Made by a program: the position numbers and the translations under genes. From assembly GCA_002504405.1 (NCBI GenBank), contig DARO01000002.1:24852-35240 (forward strand): a stretch of 10,389 nt of DNA, given 5' to 3'. The DNA comes from Methanomassiliicoccaceae archaeon UBA71 (GTDB taxonomy: Archaea; Thermoplasmatota; Thermoplasmata; Methanomassiliicoccales; Methanomethylophilaceae). The notes under the pieces were generated by a model. It made no database searches. It worked only from the letters and a program-made list of their open reading frames with translations, and was not told where the DNA came from. Positions within the stretch are counted from its first letter, which is position 1, and every line of letters starts with the position of its first letter. Positions 4,493-10,389 of the stretch are shown here, one piece after another.

Positions 4493-7400
4493 ATGTTCCA
4501 CATGAAAGGAGTAATGAACAACAAAGGGCAGGCGAAGCTGCTCGCGGCCGTCGCGGTGTTCGCGATGGTGGTGTGCGCCTTCGCGATTGCGATGCCCGCC
4601 GGGGATTCCGACGGTGCTGCCTATGATGGTACCAGCCATTATGTGCTAGGTAGCGAATGGACGGTGCCTGGGGGAGTATCAGGTGTCAGTTGGGAGTCGA
4701 GCTCTTCGACACTTACACTTACCAACTATAACGGGAGCATGGGATTCTATTATAAAGGACCTCTCACGATAAAACTAATCGGAACGAATACGATCACTAC
4801 GACATCCGGAGACGGAGAGGCTGCGATCAGGGCGACCACATCCCTCACGATCCAGGCCAATAACGATGAAGCGAGCCTCACCATCGTCCAGAAGAATGCT
4901 GCAGGATGGGGCATCTCGTCCAGTACCATCGCGATAGGGGACAGCAGCGATTCTGATAGGAACACAATTCTGAACATTTCCGATGGAGGGAACAGAGGGA
5001 CAGAATGCAGTACCATGACGATTCAGAACGCCGATGTCACAATCAACGGTTCCGAGCGCGGAATCCGTGTTCAGACTGGAAACCTGTCAATCACGAACTC
5101 TGAAATCGAAGCGGGAGTGACTGGAACTGGCTATGTGAACGGCCAGGGCAATGACGACATCGAGGGGATCAAAGTTGGCGGAAACGTGACTATCGATGGG
5201 ACATCTAAAGTCACGACCCAGGGGATGCGCATTGTCAATGGCACCCTCTCAATCACAGAGGGTGGACTCCTCGTTGTAGATGGCGATTACACCCAGAATC
5301 CCAGCGCAGACATGCCCTATGTGACGACCGGACTTGTCATTGACAATAAGGATCAGACTAAGCTGACAGCTACCAGTGGTGATGTTCCTGCCACAGGGGC
5401 CAAGGGGATCTATCTGATCAACGGAGCCGGAACCTATGGGAACATTTCCGTCACCGAGGATGGGAAGACGATAAAGGATGTCGTCAGTACGACAGCTGTC
5501 AACATCGGTACCATTGATGTTGGAGAGGGTGTACAATCCCTGACGATCATTCTGAGCGATACCGCATCCAATCTCGATGTTGTTAGTGTTCTGGAGGATC
5601 CCAAATTCGATGATGTTTCCGAAATCACAATCATCGGAACAGGGACGATATCGTCCAATAAAACGATGGACATAACGGGGAAATCCATCACGTTCAGTGA
5701 TTTCACGACTGTGACAATCAATGTGGCCAACGGCGACAATTCTGCGGCTTTCAACGGTGTTGGAGGTAACTTCACCGTCTCCCAGGGGTCTGTCGTCATT
5801 ACCGGGACAGTATCCGGAGGCACGATCACAGTAAACGGAGAAGTCCAGTTCAACGGGGCCGCCTCTAGGACGCCCACGATCACTGCAAGCGAGGGAGCGA
5901 ATGTCGTCCTTGGCCAGGGATTCACTGTGGATTCCGGAGCTACGGTTACTTTCTCCAATGTCGTCCTGACATCCCAGGGAGCAGTCGACAACAACGGGAC
6001 CATCGTCCTCGGAGATGGACTGACCATCAACGGCCTCACCGTCGACGGAGGCAAACTCCAGGGAACCATACCTGCGAAGAGCAGGGTGACCGTTCAGGGC
6101 GTAGTGACTGTGTCTGACGATGAAGAACTTGTCAACAACGGAATCCTCAGCGTCAACGGAATACTGAGACTTGGAAGCAGCGCCAGTCTTGAGAACAACG
6201 GGACCATCGTCCTGATGAGCAAGGATTCAGAGATCCCGAACGAGATCACCGGAACCGGGACCGTGGACACCAGCGCCGTCGCGTCCAACATAGACATCAG
6301 CGGCGATGCCGAATCCGCATACTACGAGATCTACCAGACGGTCACCGTGGTCGGCCCGACGACCATAGTCGACGGTGCCGGGCTCGTCATCGCAGGGACC
6401 CTGATCATCAACGAGGGCGTCACCCTCACGATAGAGGACGGCGGATTCCTCATGGTCACCGGATCCTATTCCAAGGTGATCAACAACGGAACCATCATCG
6501 TGGAGTCCGACGGAGGATCGGTCACGATTACTGCAAAGTCATTCGTAAACAAAAAGGGACTCGACCTCAGCTACACGACCTTTGAGAACAACGGGACAGT
6601 CAGCGTGGACTACGACCTCGCAAGCACCGATCCCTCCCTCGTTGAGGTCGTCAGCATCGCCTACTCCAACTTCGTCAACAACGGCACCTTCACCATCGCC
6701 GAGGACAACAAGGTTAATGCCACCACTGGCAGCACATTCACCAACGCAGCCGGTGCCACCGTCTACGTCGGAGGATCCTACGCGGGAAGCATCGCCAACT
6801 CGGGGTCCGTGACCGTGGACAGCGAATCCAGCAACAATATCACCGTCGGCCAGGAGGCCGCGGGAGCGACGGTGTCCATCGTGACGCTGAAAGGAACCGT
6901 TACTGTGAGCGATGCGTCTCTGAAGTACTCCAAGACTCTGGCCAACGCATCCGCCATCAACTCCGTCGCCGTTTCCAACGGCGACGCCGACACGATCGAG
7001 GGAGTCGTGATCTCATCCATCGTCGCCGACGTCAGCAACACCGACGGTACCAAGAGCTACTACAAGAGGATCGTGATCAGCGGCGCGGCGGATATCTCCG
7101 ACTCCACCAGCGACAGTGATTCCGGTTCCATAGCGATCAGCGGGATCGCCTACGTCAACGACTCCTTCTCCGTCACAGATGTCGTCATTATCAGTGGAGT
7201 AGCCGGTGAGCTCGTCGTCAACGGCAGCATGACCGCTGCGGATGGAAGCAAGGTCACCGTCAGCGAGGTCACCGTCAACGGCAGCCTCACAGCCGGTTCC
7301 AAGGAACTGAAGTCCGCCGTCATCAACGCGGCCATGTACTGCGTCACATCCGCCACCGCCCAGAAGACCTACTACTACACGACCTTCGCCGACGCGGTCG

Positions 7401-9439
7401 CCGGCGCTTCAGCCGTTTCCGTAAAGAAGGTCGTGGTTACCGGAGAGGTCTCCGTGCCCGGTGACGTCACAGTGCCCTCGGGCATGACGGTCGAGCAGGA
7501 GGGGACCATGACCATCGGCTCCGACGCCACCGTCACCGTCGCGTCCGGCGGCAAGATAGACGTCGGCGGACAGATCGTCGTCAACGGAACCCTCTACATC
7601 GAGGACAAGAAGACCGGAACCAACAGGAACCCCGATGTCGTCAGCGAGGTGAAGTCCGAGGGAGAGACGGATGTAAGGTACACCAACCTTCGCAGCGCCA
7701 TCGCCGCCGCCGGCTCCACTGAGACGACCATCACCCTCAACGGAGCGACCGTCATAACCTCCGACCTCACCATACCCTCCAACGTCACAGTGGACACCAA
7801 CGGTCAGAGCTTCACCGTCAGAGGTGCCAAGCTCACCGTGGACGGCACCCTGTACCTCAACGGGAGCACGTACAGCGTCGTCGACCGCGATTCCGGGAAC
7901 ATCACCCTCGAGGGAAGCGTCGTCGTCAACGGATACATGAAATCCGCCAGCTACATGCTGTACGACGGCAAGGCCTACCCTGCCGGCGCTTACTACTCCA
8001 TCGGACTGTACAGCTACATAACGTCCCTCTCCAACGCCCCCTCGGTCATCGGGGACGCCGACGGGCAGGAAGTGACCGTGTACGGCAAGAACACGGCCGA
8101 CACCGTGGAATTCGTCGGAACCGCGACCGACGATGTCTCTGTCATGATCGACAAGTCTGCAGATATAACCGTGTCGTCCATGACCGTGTCCTACGGTACC
8201 ATCAGCGCCGCCGCCGAAGCTAAGCTCGCCGGTTCCTTCGGAACCGCCGCAGGTGCCGTGACCCTCACCAACATGACCGTCGACTCCACTATGAAGGTCG
8301 AGGACAGGACGGTCGCATCCGGAGACTCAGAGGTCCAGAGGCTCTACATCACCGGAGGCTTCTCCGCCGCAGACGGCACGAAGGCCTGCTCCGCAGACTT
8401 CACAGGGGATGTGTACATCGCCACGGTATCGATCGATGCGGGATACACCCCTGCCAATGCCGCCGCATCCAATGGAAAGGTGACGGTCACCGGCAACGTC
8501 TACATCATCGGAGCCGACTACTCCCTCACCGTCGAGGACTCCGCATTCACAGTCGACGGAACCATGACCGTGGGCAACTCCGGTACGTTCAACGCCGATG
8601 TGGACGGAGACGATTCCAAGGTCACCGTCCTCGGTACACTGGAGGTCGGAGGCAACACCGTCAGCAGCACCGCCGGAATCGCGAAGATCGCGTACCTCGT
8701 GGTCGGCGACGAGAGCGGAACGTCCGCCGCCGTCAACGGAGCCGTGACCGTCGAGAAGCTCGCCGTCTACAACGGGTCCGCCCTGGATGCCGACATGCAG
8801 AAGGCGATCGAGGATGCGACATCCACCGAGTTCTACGTGGACGACGTCCTCTGGATGACCGCATACAACAACGGCGCAGCCGTCTGGGCAATCAATGATG
8901 CAAGCAAGAACACTGCGACAGAGTTCAAGCCCGGAAACATCGTCAACGGGGTGTTCGAGAACTGGCAGTACTCCGGAACCGACGGGCTCTCCGACATCGA
9001 TGCCAGCAAGGATGTGGGAGACTACTCCAAGCTGTACGCGAGCGTGGACTACAAGATCTACACTATCTATGTCGTAGCCGGGAACGGTATAGGTACGATA
9101 GCCGTCAACGGCATCGTCATGACCAACTACTGGGGCAACACCTACTTCATGGAGGATCTTGTAGCCGGAACCTACACCATCACATACACCGTGAAGACCG
9201 GCTACGAAGGAGAGTCCACCATGACCGTCGACGGACAGGTCATCGACGGAAAGGTCACCCTCTCCGGAACCGACGTCAGGTCCGTCACCGTCAACCTCAG
9301 CGACGTGGAGCCCAACTACAACGCTCCCGTCGATTCCGAGGACCAGGGCATGGGAATCACCGACTACCTGCTCATAGTGCTGGTGGTCCTGATCGCCATC
9401 ATGGCCATCGTCCTGGTGCTCAGGCTGATGAGGTCCTGA
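4493..9439 (+). CDS. Large secreted, membrane-anchored adhesin-like surface protein
   Basis: A 1648-residue envelope protein. A signal sequence (about residues 14-36, LLAAVAVFAMVVCAFAIAMPA) leads to a huge Thr/Ser/Val/Gly/Asn-rich ectodomain. This is built of short beta-rich repeats such as NNGTIVLGDG, VVVNGxM and LTVDGTLYLNG, typical of right-handed beta-solenoids in archaeal adhesin-like proteins. Two modules about 100 residues apart open with similar lines: TTFADAVAGA (about 960) and TNLRSAIAAAG (about 1062). A separate beta-sandwich-like domain (about 1520-1605) precedes a C-terminal membrane helix (1625-1643) with a short basic cytoplasmic end. No catalytic motif was seen, so adhesion or envelope structure is inferred. 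Start: 4493, 4502 and 4514 are all in frame; AAAGGAG precedes 4493 by 3 bases and a second AAAGGAG precedes 4514 by 2, so the choice is open. The first ~570 residues are encoded by clearly lower G+C DNA than the rest. Confidence 0.88.
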   Translation: MFHMKGVMNNKGQAKLLAAVAVFAMVVCAFAIAMPAGDSDGAAYDGTSHYVLGSEWTVPGGVSGVSWESSSSTLTLTNYNGSMGFYYKGPLTIKLIGTNTITTTSGDGEAAIRATTSLTIQANNDEASLTIVQKNAAGWGISSSTIAIGDSSDSDRNTILNISDGGNRGTECSTMTIQNADVTINGSERGIRVQTGNLSITNSEIEAGVTGTGYVNGQGNDDIEGIKVGGNVTIDGTSKVTTQGMRIVNGTLSITEGGLLVVDGDYTQNPSADMPYVTTGLVIDNKDQTKLTATSGDVPATGAKGIYLINGAGTYGNISVTEDGKTIKDVVSTTAVNIGTIDVGEGVQSLTIILSDTASNLDVVSVLEDPKFDDVSEITIIGTGTISSNKTMDITGKSITFSDFTTVTINVANGDNSAAFNGVGGNFTVSQGSVVITGTVSGGTITVNGEVQFNGAASRTPTITASEGANVVLGQGFTVDSGATVTFSNVVLTSQGAVDNNGTIVLGDGLTINGLTVDGGKLQGTIPAKSRVTVQGVVTVSDDEELVNNGILSVNGILRLGSSASLENNGTIVLMSKDSEIPNEITGTGTVDTSAVASNIDISGDAESAYYEIYQTVTVVGPTTIVDGAGLVIAGTLIINEGVTLTIEDGGFLMVTGSYSKVINNGTIIVESDGGSVTITAKSFVNKKGLDLSYTTFENNGTVSVDYDLASTDPSLVEVVSIAYSNFVNNGTFTIAEDNKVNATTGSTFTNAAGATVYVGGSYAGSIANSGSVTVDSESSNNITVGQEAAGATVSIVTLKGTVTVSDASLKYSKTLANASAINSVAVSNGDADTIEGVVISSIVADVSNTDGTKSYYKRIVISGAADISDSTSDSDSGSIAISGIAYVNDSFSVTDVVIISGVAGELVVNGSMTAADGSKVTVSEVTVNGSLTAGSKELKSAVINAAMYCVTSATAQKTYYYTTFADAVAGASAVSVKKVVVTGEVSVPGDVTVPSGMTVEQEGTMTIGSDATVTVASGGKIDVGGQIVVNGTLYIEDKKTGTNRNPDVVSEVKSEGETDVRYTNLRSAIAAAGSTETTITLNGATVITSDLTIPSNVTVDTNGQSFTVRGAKLTVDGTLYLNGSTYSVVDRDSGNITLEGSVVVNGYMKSASYMLYDGKAYPAGAYYSIGLYSYITSLSNAPSVIGDADGQEVTVYGKNTADTVEFVGTATDDVSVMIDKSADITVSSMTVSYGTISAAAEAKLAGSFGTAAGAVTLTNMTVDSTMKVEDRTVASGDSEVQRLYITGGFSAADGTKACSADFTGDVYIATVSIDAGYTPANAAASNGKVTVTGNVYIIGADYSLTVEDSAFTVDGTMTVGNSGTFNADVDGDDSKVTVLGTLEVGGNTVSSTAGIAKIAYLVVGDESGTSAAVNGAVTVEKLAVYNGSALDADMQKAIEDATSTEFYVDDVLWMTAYNNGAAVWAINDASKNTATEFKPGNIVNGVFENWQYSGTDGLSDIDASKDVGDYSKLYASVDYKIYTIYVVAGNGIGTIAVNGIVMTNYWGNTYFMEDLVAGTYTITYTVKTGYEGESTMTVDGQVIDGKVTLSGTDVRSVTVNLSDVEPNYNAPVDSEDQGMGITDYLLIVLVVLIAIMAIVLVLRLMRS
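5990..6213 (+). repeat. Exact 20-base direct repeat within the surface gene
   Basis: AACAACGGGACCATCGTCCT occurs at 5990-6009 and 6194-6213, 204 bases (68 codons) apart and in the same frame, coding for the NNGTIVL strand motif. It could be a recent internal duplication, or a recombination point, as it lies close to the change in base composition. Confidence 0.7.
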
Positions 9440-9497
9440 AACCGATAAGAGAACCAAAGGGTTGAACGCATAGCAACGCAACGGGAACATCTGCTCG

Positions 9498-9514
9498 CAC
9501 GTTGAGGGAACGTG
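9498..9514. promoter_or_regulatory. Dyad, candidate operator of the winged-helix gene
   Basis: CACGTT (9498-9503), spacer GAGGG, AACGTG (9509-9514) form a perfect 6-bp inverted repeat about 95 bases before the regulator's start codon. The size and symmetry suit a winged-helix dimer, and autoregulation is common in such families, but no binding evidence exists here. Confidence 0.3.
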
Positions 9515-9542
9515 GACCCACGAATAACCTGAAGAGCAAACG

Positions 9543-9572
9543 GGGGGCCCCGGATCAAGGGCCGGGGCCCCC
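9543..9572 (+). terminator. Strong hairpin between surface gene and regulator
   Basis: GGGGGCCCCGG (9543-9553) pairs perfectly with CCGGGGCCCCC (9562-9572) around an 8-base loop. It lies about 100 bases after the surface-gene stop and 35 bases before the regulator start. A weak ATCTTAC tract follows. Most likely it ends or stabilises the surface-protein mRNA; if the regulator is cotranscribed, it would be an intercistronic attenuator. Confidence 0.6.
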
Positions 9573-9606
9573 ATCTTACAACACCATGACGCAGGAGGGC
9601 ATCGGA

Positions 9607-9951
9607 ATGATGGACGCGGAGGACGGAGGGATGGTGGACCTGGATTCGGTTGCATCCGGGTGCGGCGCAGCAGTCCTCGGGGAGAGGCACAAGGTCTCCG
9701 TGCTCCTGCTGCTCCGCAGGGAGGGCCCGTGCATGAAGACCGATATCTACTCCAGCGTTTCAACCAACCCCAGGATGCCGGAGAAGCTGGACATGCTGGA
9801 GCATGCAGGACTGATCGTCCAGACCCCTGATACCTCCACCAGGAGGGTGACCATCTCGCTCACCCCCGCCGGGGAGGAGGTCGCCTCCATGCTCGCGGAG
9901 ATCTCCCGCATCGTCTCCGGCATAATGTCGGATGTCGGTTCCCAGGACTGA
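9607..9951 (+). CDS. Small winged-helix DNA-binding regulator (MarR/HxlR-like fold)
   Basis: A 114-residue, probably dimeric transcription factor. A short acidic N-terminus precedes helix 1 (about 27-37, ERHKVSVLLLL), helix 2 (about 43-51), a recognition helix (about 56-68, MPEKLDMLEHAG) and the wing IVQTPDTSTRRVTISLTPAG (70-89). The final LTPAGEEVA leads into a C-terminal helix (to about 109) that could pair subunits. The line LTPAGEEVA is common to MarR, HxlR and PadR-like archaeal regulators, so the exact family is open. The start at 9607 has GGAGGG ending 7 bases upstream. An ATG at 9586 and an open frame back to 9502 are less likely, because that frame would run through the 9543-9572 hairpin. 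The target is unknown; the neighbouring surface gene or the gene itself are the natural candidates. Confidence 0.8.
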   Translation: MMDAEDGGMVDLDSVASGCGAAVLGERHKVSVLLLLRREGPCMKTDIYSSVSTNPRMPEKLDMLEHAGLIVQTPDTSTRRVTISLTPAGEEVASMLAEISRIVSGIMSDVGSQD

Positions 9952-9961
9952 CTTCACCAGC

Positions 9962-9980
9962 TCCTCTTCTTCGATCTTTT
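9962..9980 (+). terminator. Pyrimidine/T-rich termination tract after the regulator
   Basis: TCCTCTTCTTCGATCTTTT starts about 10 bases after the regulator's TGA stop. Archaeal RNA polymerase ends transcription at T-rich tracts with or without a hairpin, and this is the only such run nearby on the plus strand. Confidence 0.45.
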
Positions 9981-9998
9981 GCAATAATCAATCCCGGC

Positions 9999-10052
9999 CC
10001 GGTCGGTTTCTCCCGAGGCCCCTAAGGCCGGGGCGCGTCCGCCCCCGACCGG
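9999..10052. other. Nested GC-rich stem structure with alternative pairings
   Basis: The outer arms CCGGTCGG (9999-10006) and CCGACCGG (10045-10052) are perfect complements. Inside, GCCCC (10018-10022) pairs with GGGGC (10030-10034), but the same GGGGC can pair instead with GCCCC at 10041-10045. It may be a terminator-like element or a switchable leader; no gene is convincingly attached. Confidence 0.4.
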
Positions 10053-10102
10053 AACATTTGGTACTTTGCCTGGAAAGGAGGAGGGGACGTGGGAGGACGG
10101 GA

Positions 10103-10210
10103 ATGAGACGGAAACCCCAGGGGTTACATGCGAGGGAGCGGAACAACCGGCGGCGCGTGTTTCGGAAACGTCCCTTGCAACGACCGTTCGGATCCGTACG
10201 CAAATCATGA
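10103..10210 (+). CDS. Possible very small arginine-rich ORF
   Basis: A 35-codon frame beginning MRRKPQGLHARERNNRRR, about 40% Arg/Lys, with GGAGG ending 6 bases before the ATG, which is good spacing. It shows no recognisable domain. G+C-rich noncoding DNA readily gives Arg-rich frames, there is no obvious TATA box, and the frame is short, so it may not be a gene. If real it would be a basic nucleic-acid-binding micro-protein. Confidence 0.2.
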   Translation: MRRKPQGLHARERNNRRRVFRKRPLQRPFGSVRKS

Positions 10211-10279
10211 CCATGCCCCCCGACCATTTCGGATGGACCTTGTCGCAGACGGGATGGTCCGCGGCGGCCATCGCCCGTA

Positions 10280-10389
10280 TGAAAATGAGGAACGGATAAA
10301 CGTGAAAATGAGGAACCGTATTTCAGGAAAATCGGTAACTTGCACTCGTGAAAATGAGGAACCGTTTCACGTGAAAATGAGGAACCATA
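10280..10389. repeat. Direct repeat array with a strict 23-base period, cut by the window edge
   Basis: The core TGAAAATGAGGAAC begins at 10280, 10303, 10349 and 10372. The gaps are 23, 46 and 23 bases. The missing position, 10326, holds a decayed unit GGAAAATCGGTAAC. Full units continue CCG plus an A/T-rich end, and CGTGAAA and TTTCACG at the unit borders are inverted, giving the perfect palindrome TTTCACGTGAAA at 10365-10376. Five units are visible and the last is truncated by the window. The period is too short for CRISPR. Candidates are an iteron-like protein-binding array, a replication-origin element, or the multi-repeat end of a transposon such as an IS21-type element lying outside the window. 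Confidence 0.85.

Larger units (their letters stand above)
9952..10279. other. Gene-poor stretch before the repeat array
   Basis: Apart from the T-rich tract, the nested stems and the tiny basic ORF listed separately, I see no supported gene on either strand. The longest minus-strand frame (ending at 9954, start at 10271) has no ribosome binding site and no family-like sequence. The stretch looks like intergenic or accessory DNA leading into the array at the window edge. Confidence 0.5.

Noticed and set aside
9502..9606. Longer N-terminus of the winged-helix regulator
   Set aside because: The extension would translate the 11-bp GC hairpin into a Gly/Pro-rich stretch, whereas the ATG at 9607 has a well-spaced ribosome binding site.
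8327..9763. 478-codon minus-strand frame opposite the surface gene and regulator
   Set aside because: It is a shadow of the G+C-rich, codon-biased surface gene, with low-complexity Gly/Asp/Val/His sequence, and it spans the terminator hairpin and the regulator.
9954..10271. 105-codon minus-strand frame near the window end
   Set aside because: No ribosome binding site or recognisable motif, and it overlaps strong stem structures.
10280..10389. CRISPR array
   Set aside because: The period is only 23 bases with a 14-17-base conserved core and 6-9 bases between, leaving no room for spacers, and the intervening bases are partly conserved too.

Overview
The window looks like a chromosomal piece of a methanogenic archaeon, most likely of the order Methanomassiliicoccales (Thermoplasmatota). 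The reasons are a stand-alone corrinoid protein of the methylamine/methanol methyltransferase type, a class A flavodiiron protein (F420H2 oxidase type), archaeal TATA boxes matching TTTAWATA, purine-rich ribosome binding sites, and a very large membrane-anchored surface protein. None of the six confident genes ends in TAG, which would suit a pyrrolysine-decoding lineage, although the sample is tiny. The taxonomic call is inference; no marker gene is present.

Layout. Positions 29-1917 (minus strand) form a two-gene operon: a methyltransferase corrinoid protein followed by an Amt/Rh-type ammonium channel, joined by a TAATG stop-start overlap and preceded by a clear TATA box at about 1972. Positions 1918-2315 are a divergent intergenic region with several dyads. 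Positions 2316-2645 (plus) encode a small zinc-ribbon plus SHOCT protein. It converges on the flavodiiron protein gene at 2752-3966 (minus), with a hairpin terminator on each side of the convergence point.

Positions 3967-4492 hold no convincing protein gene but are rich in signals. There are two perfect TTTAAATA boxes 112 bases apart on the plus strand. The second should start transcription almost exactly at a stable hairpin, and a 15-bp hairpin with three G-U wobbles lies about 50 bases before the next start codon. I read this as an unidentified structured RNA or a long structured leader. Positions 4493-9439 (plus) encode a 1648-residue secreted, repeat-built, membrane-anchored adhesin-like protein whose first third has clearly lower G+C than the rest. 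A strong hairpin terminator follows, then a small winged-helix regulator (9607-9951).

Positions 9952-10389 are gene-poor. They contain a T-rich run, a nested GC-rich stem structure, one possible tiny basic ORF and, at the very edge, a direct repeat array with a strict 23-base period that runs off the window.

How the parts work together: the corrinoid protein and the channel are plausibly one methylamine/ammonium unit, taking in methylated amine or handling the ammonium released on demethylation. The flavodiiron protein would protect the anaerobe from oxygen. The surface protein and the neighbouring regulator may concern the cell envelope and host or community interaction.
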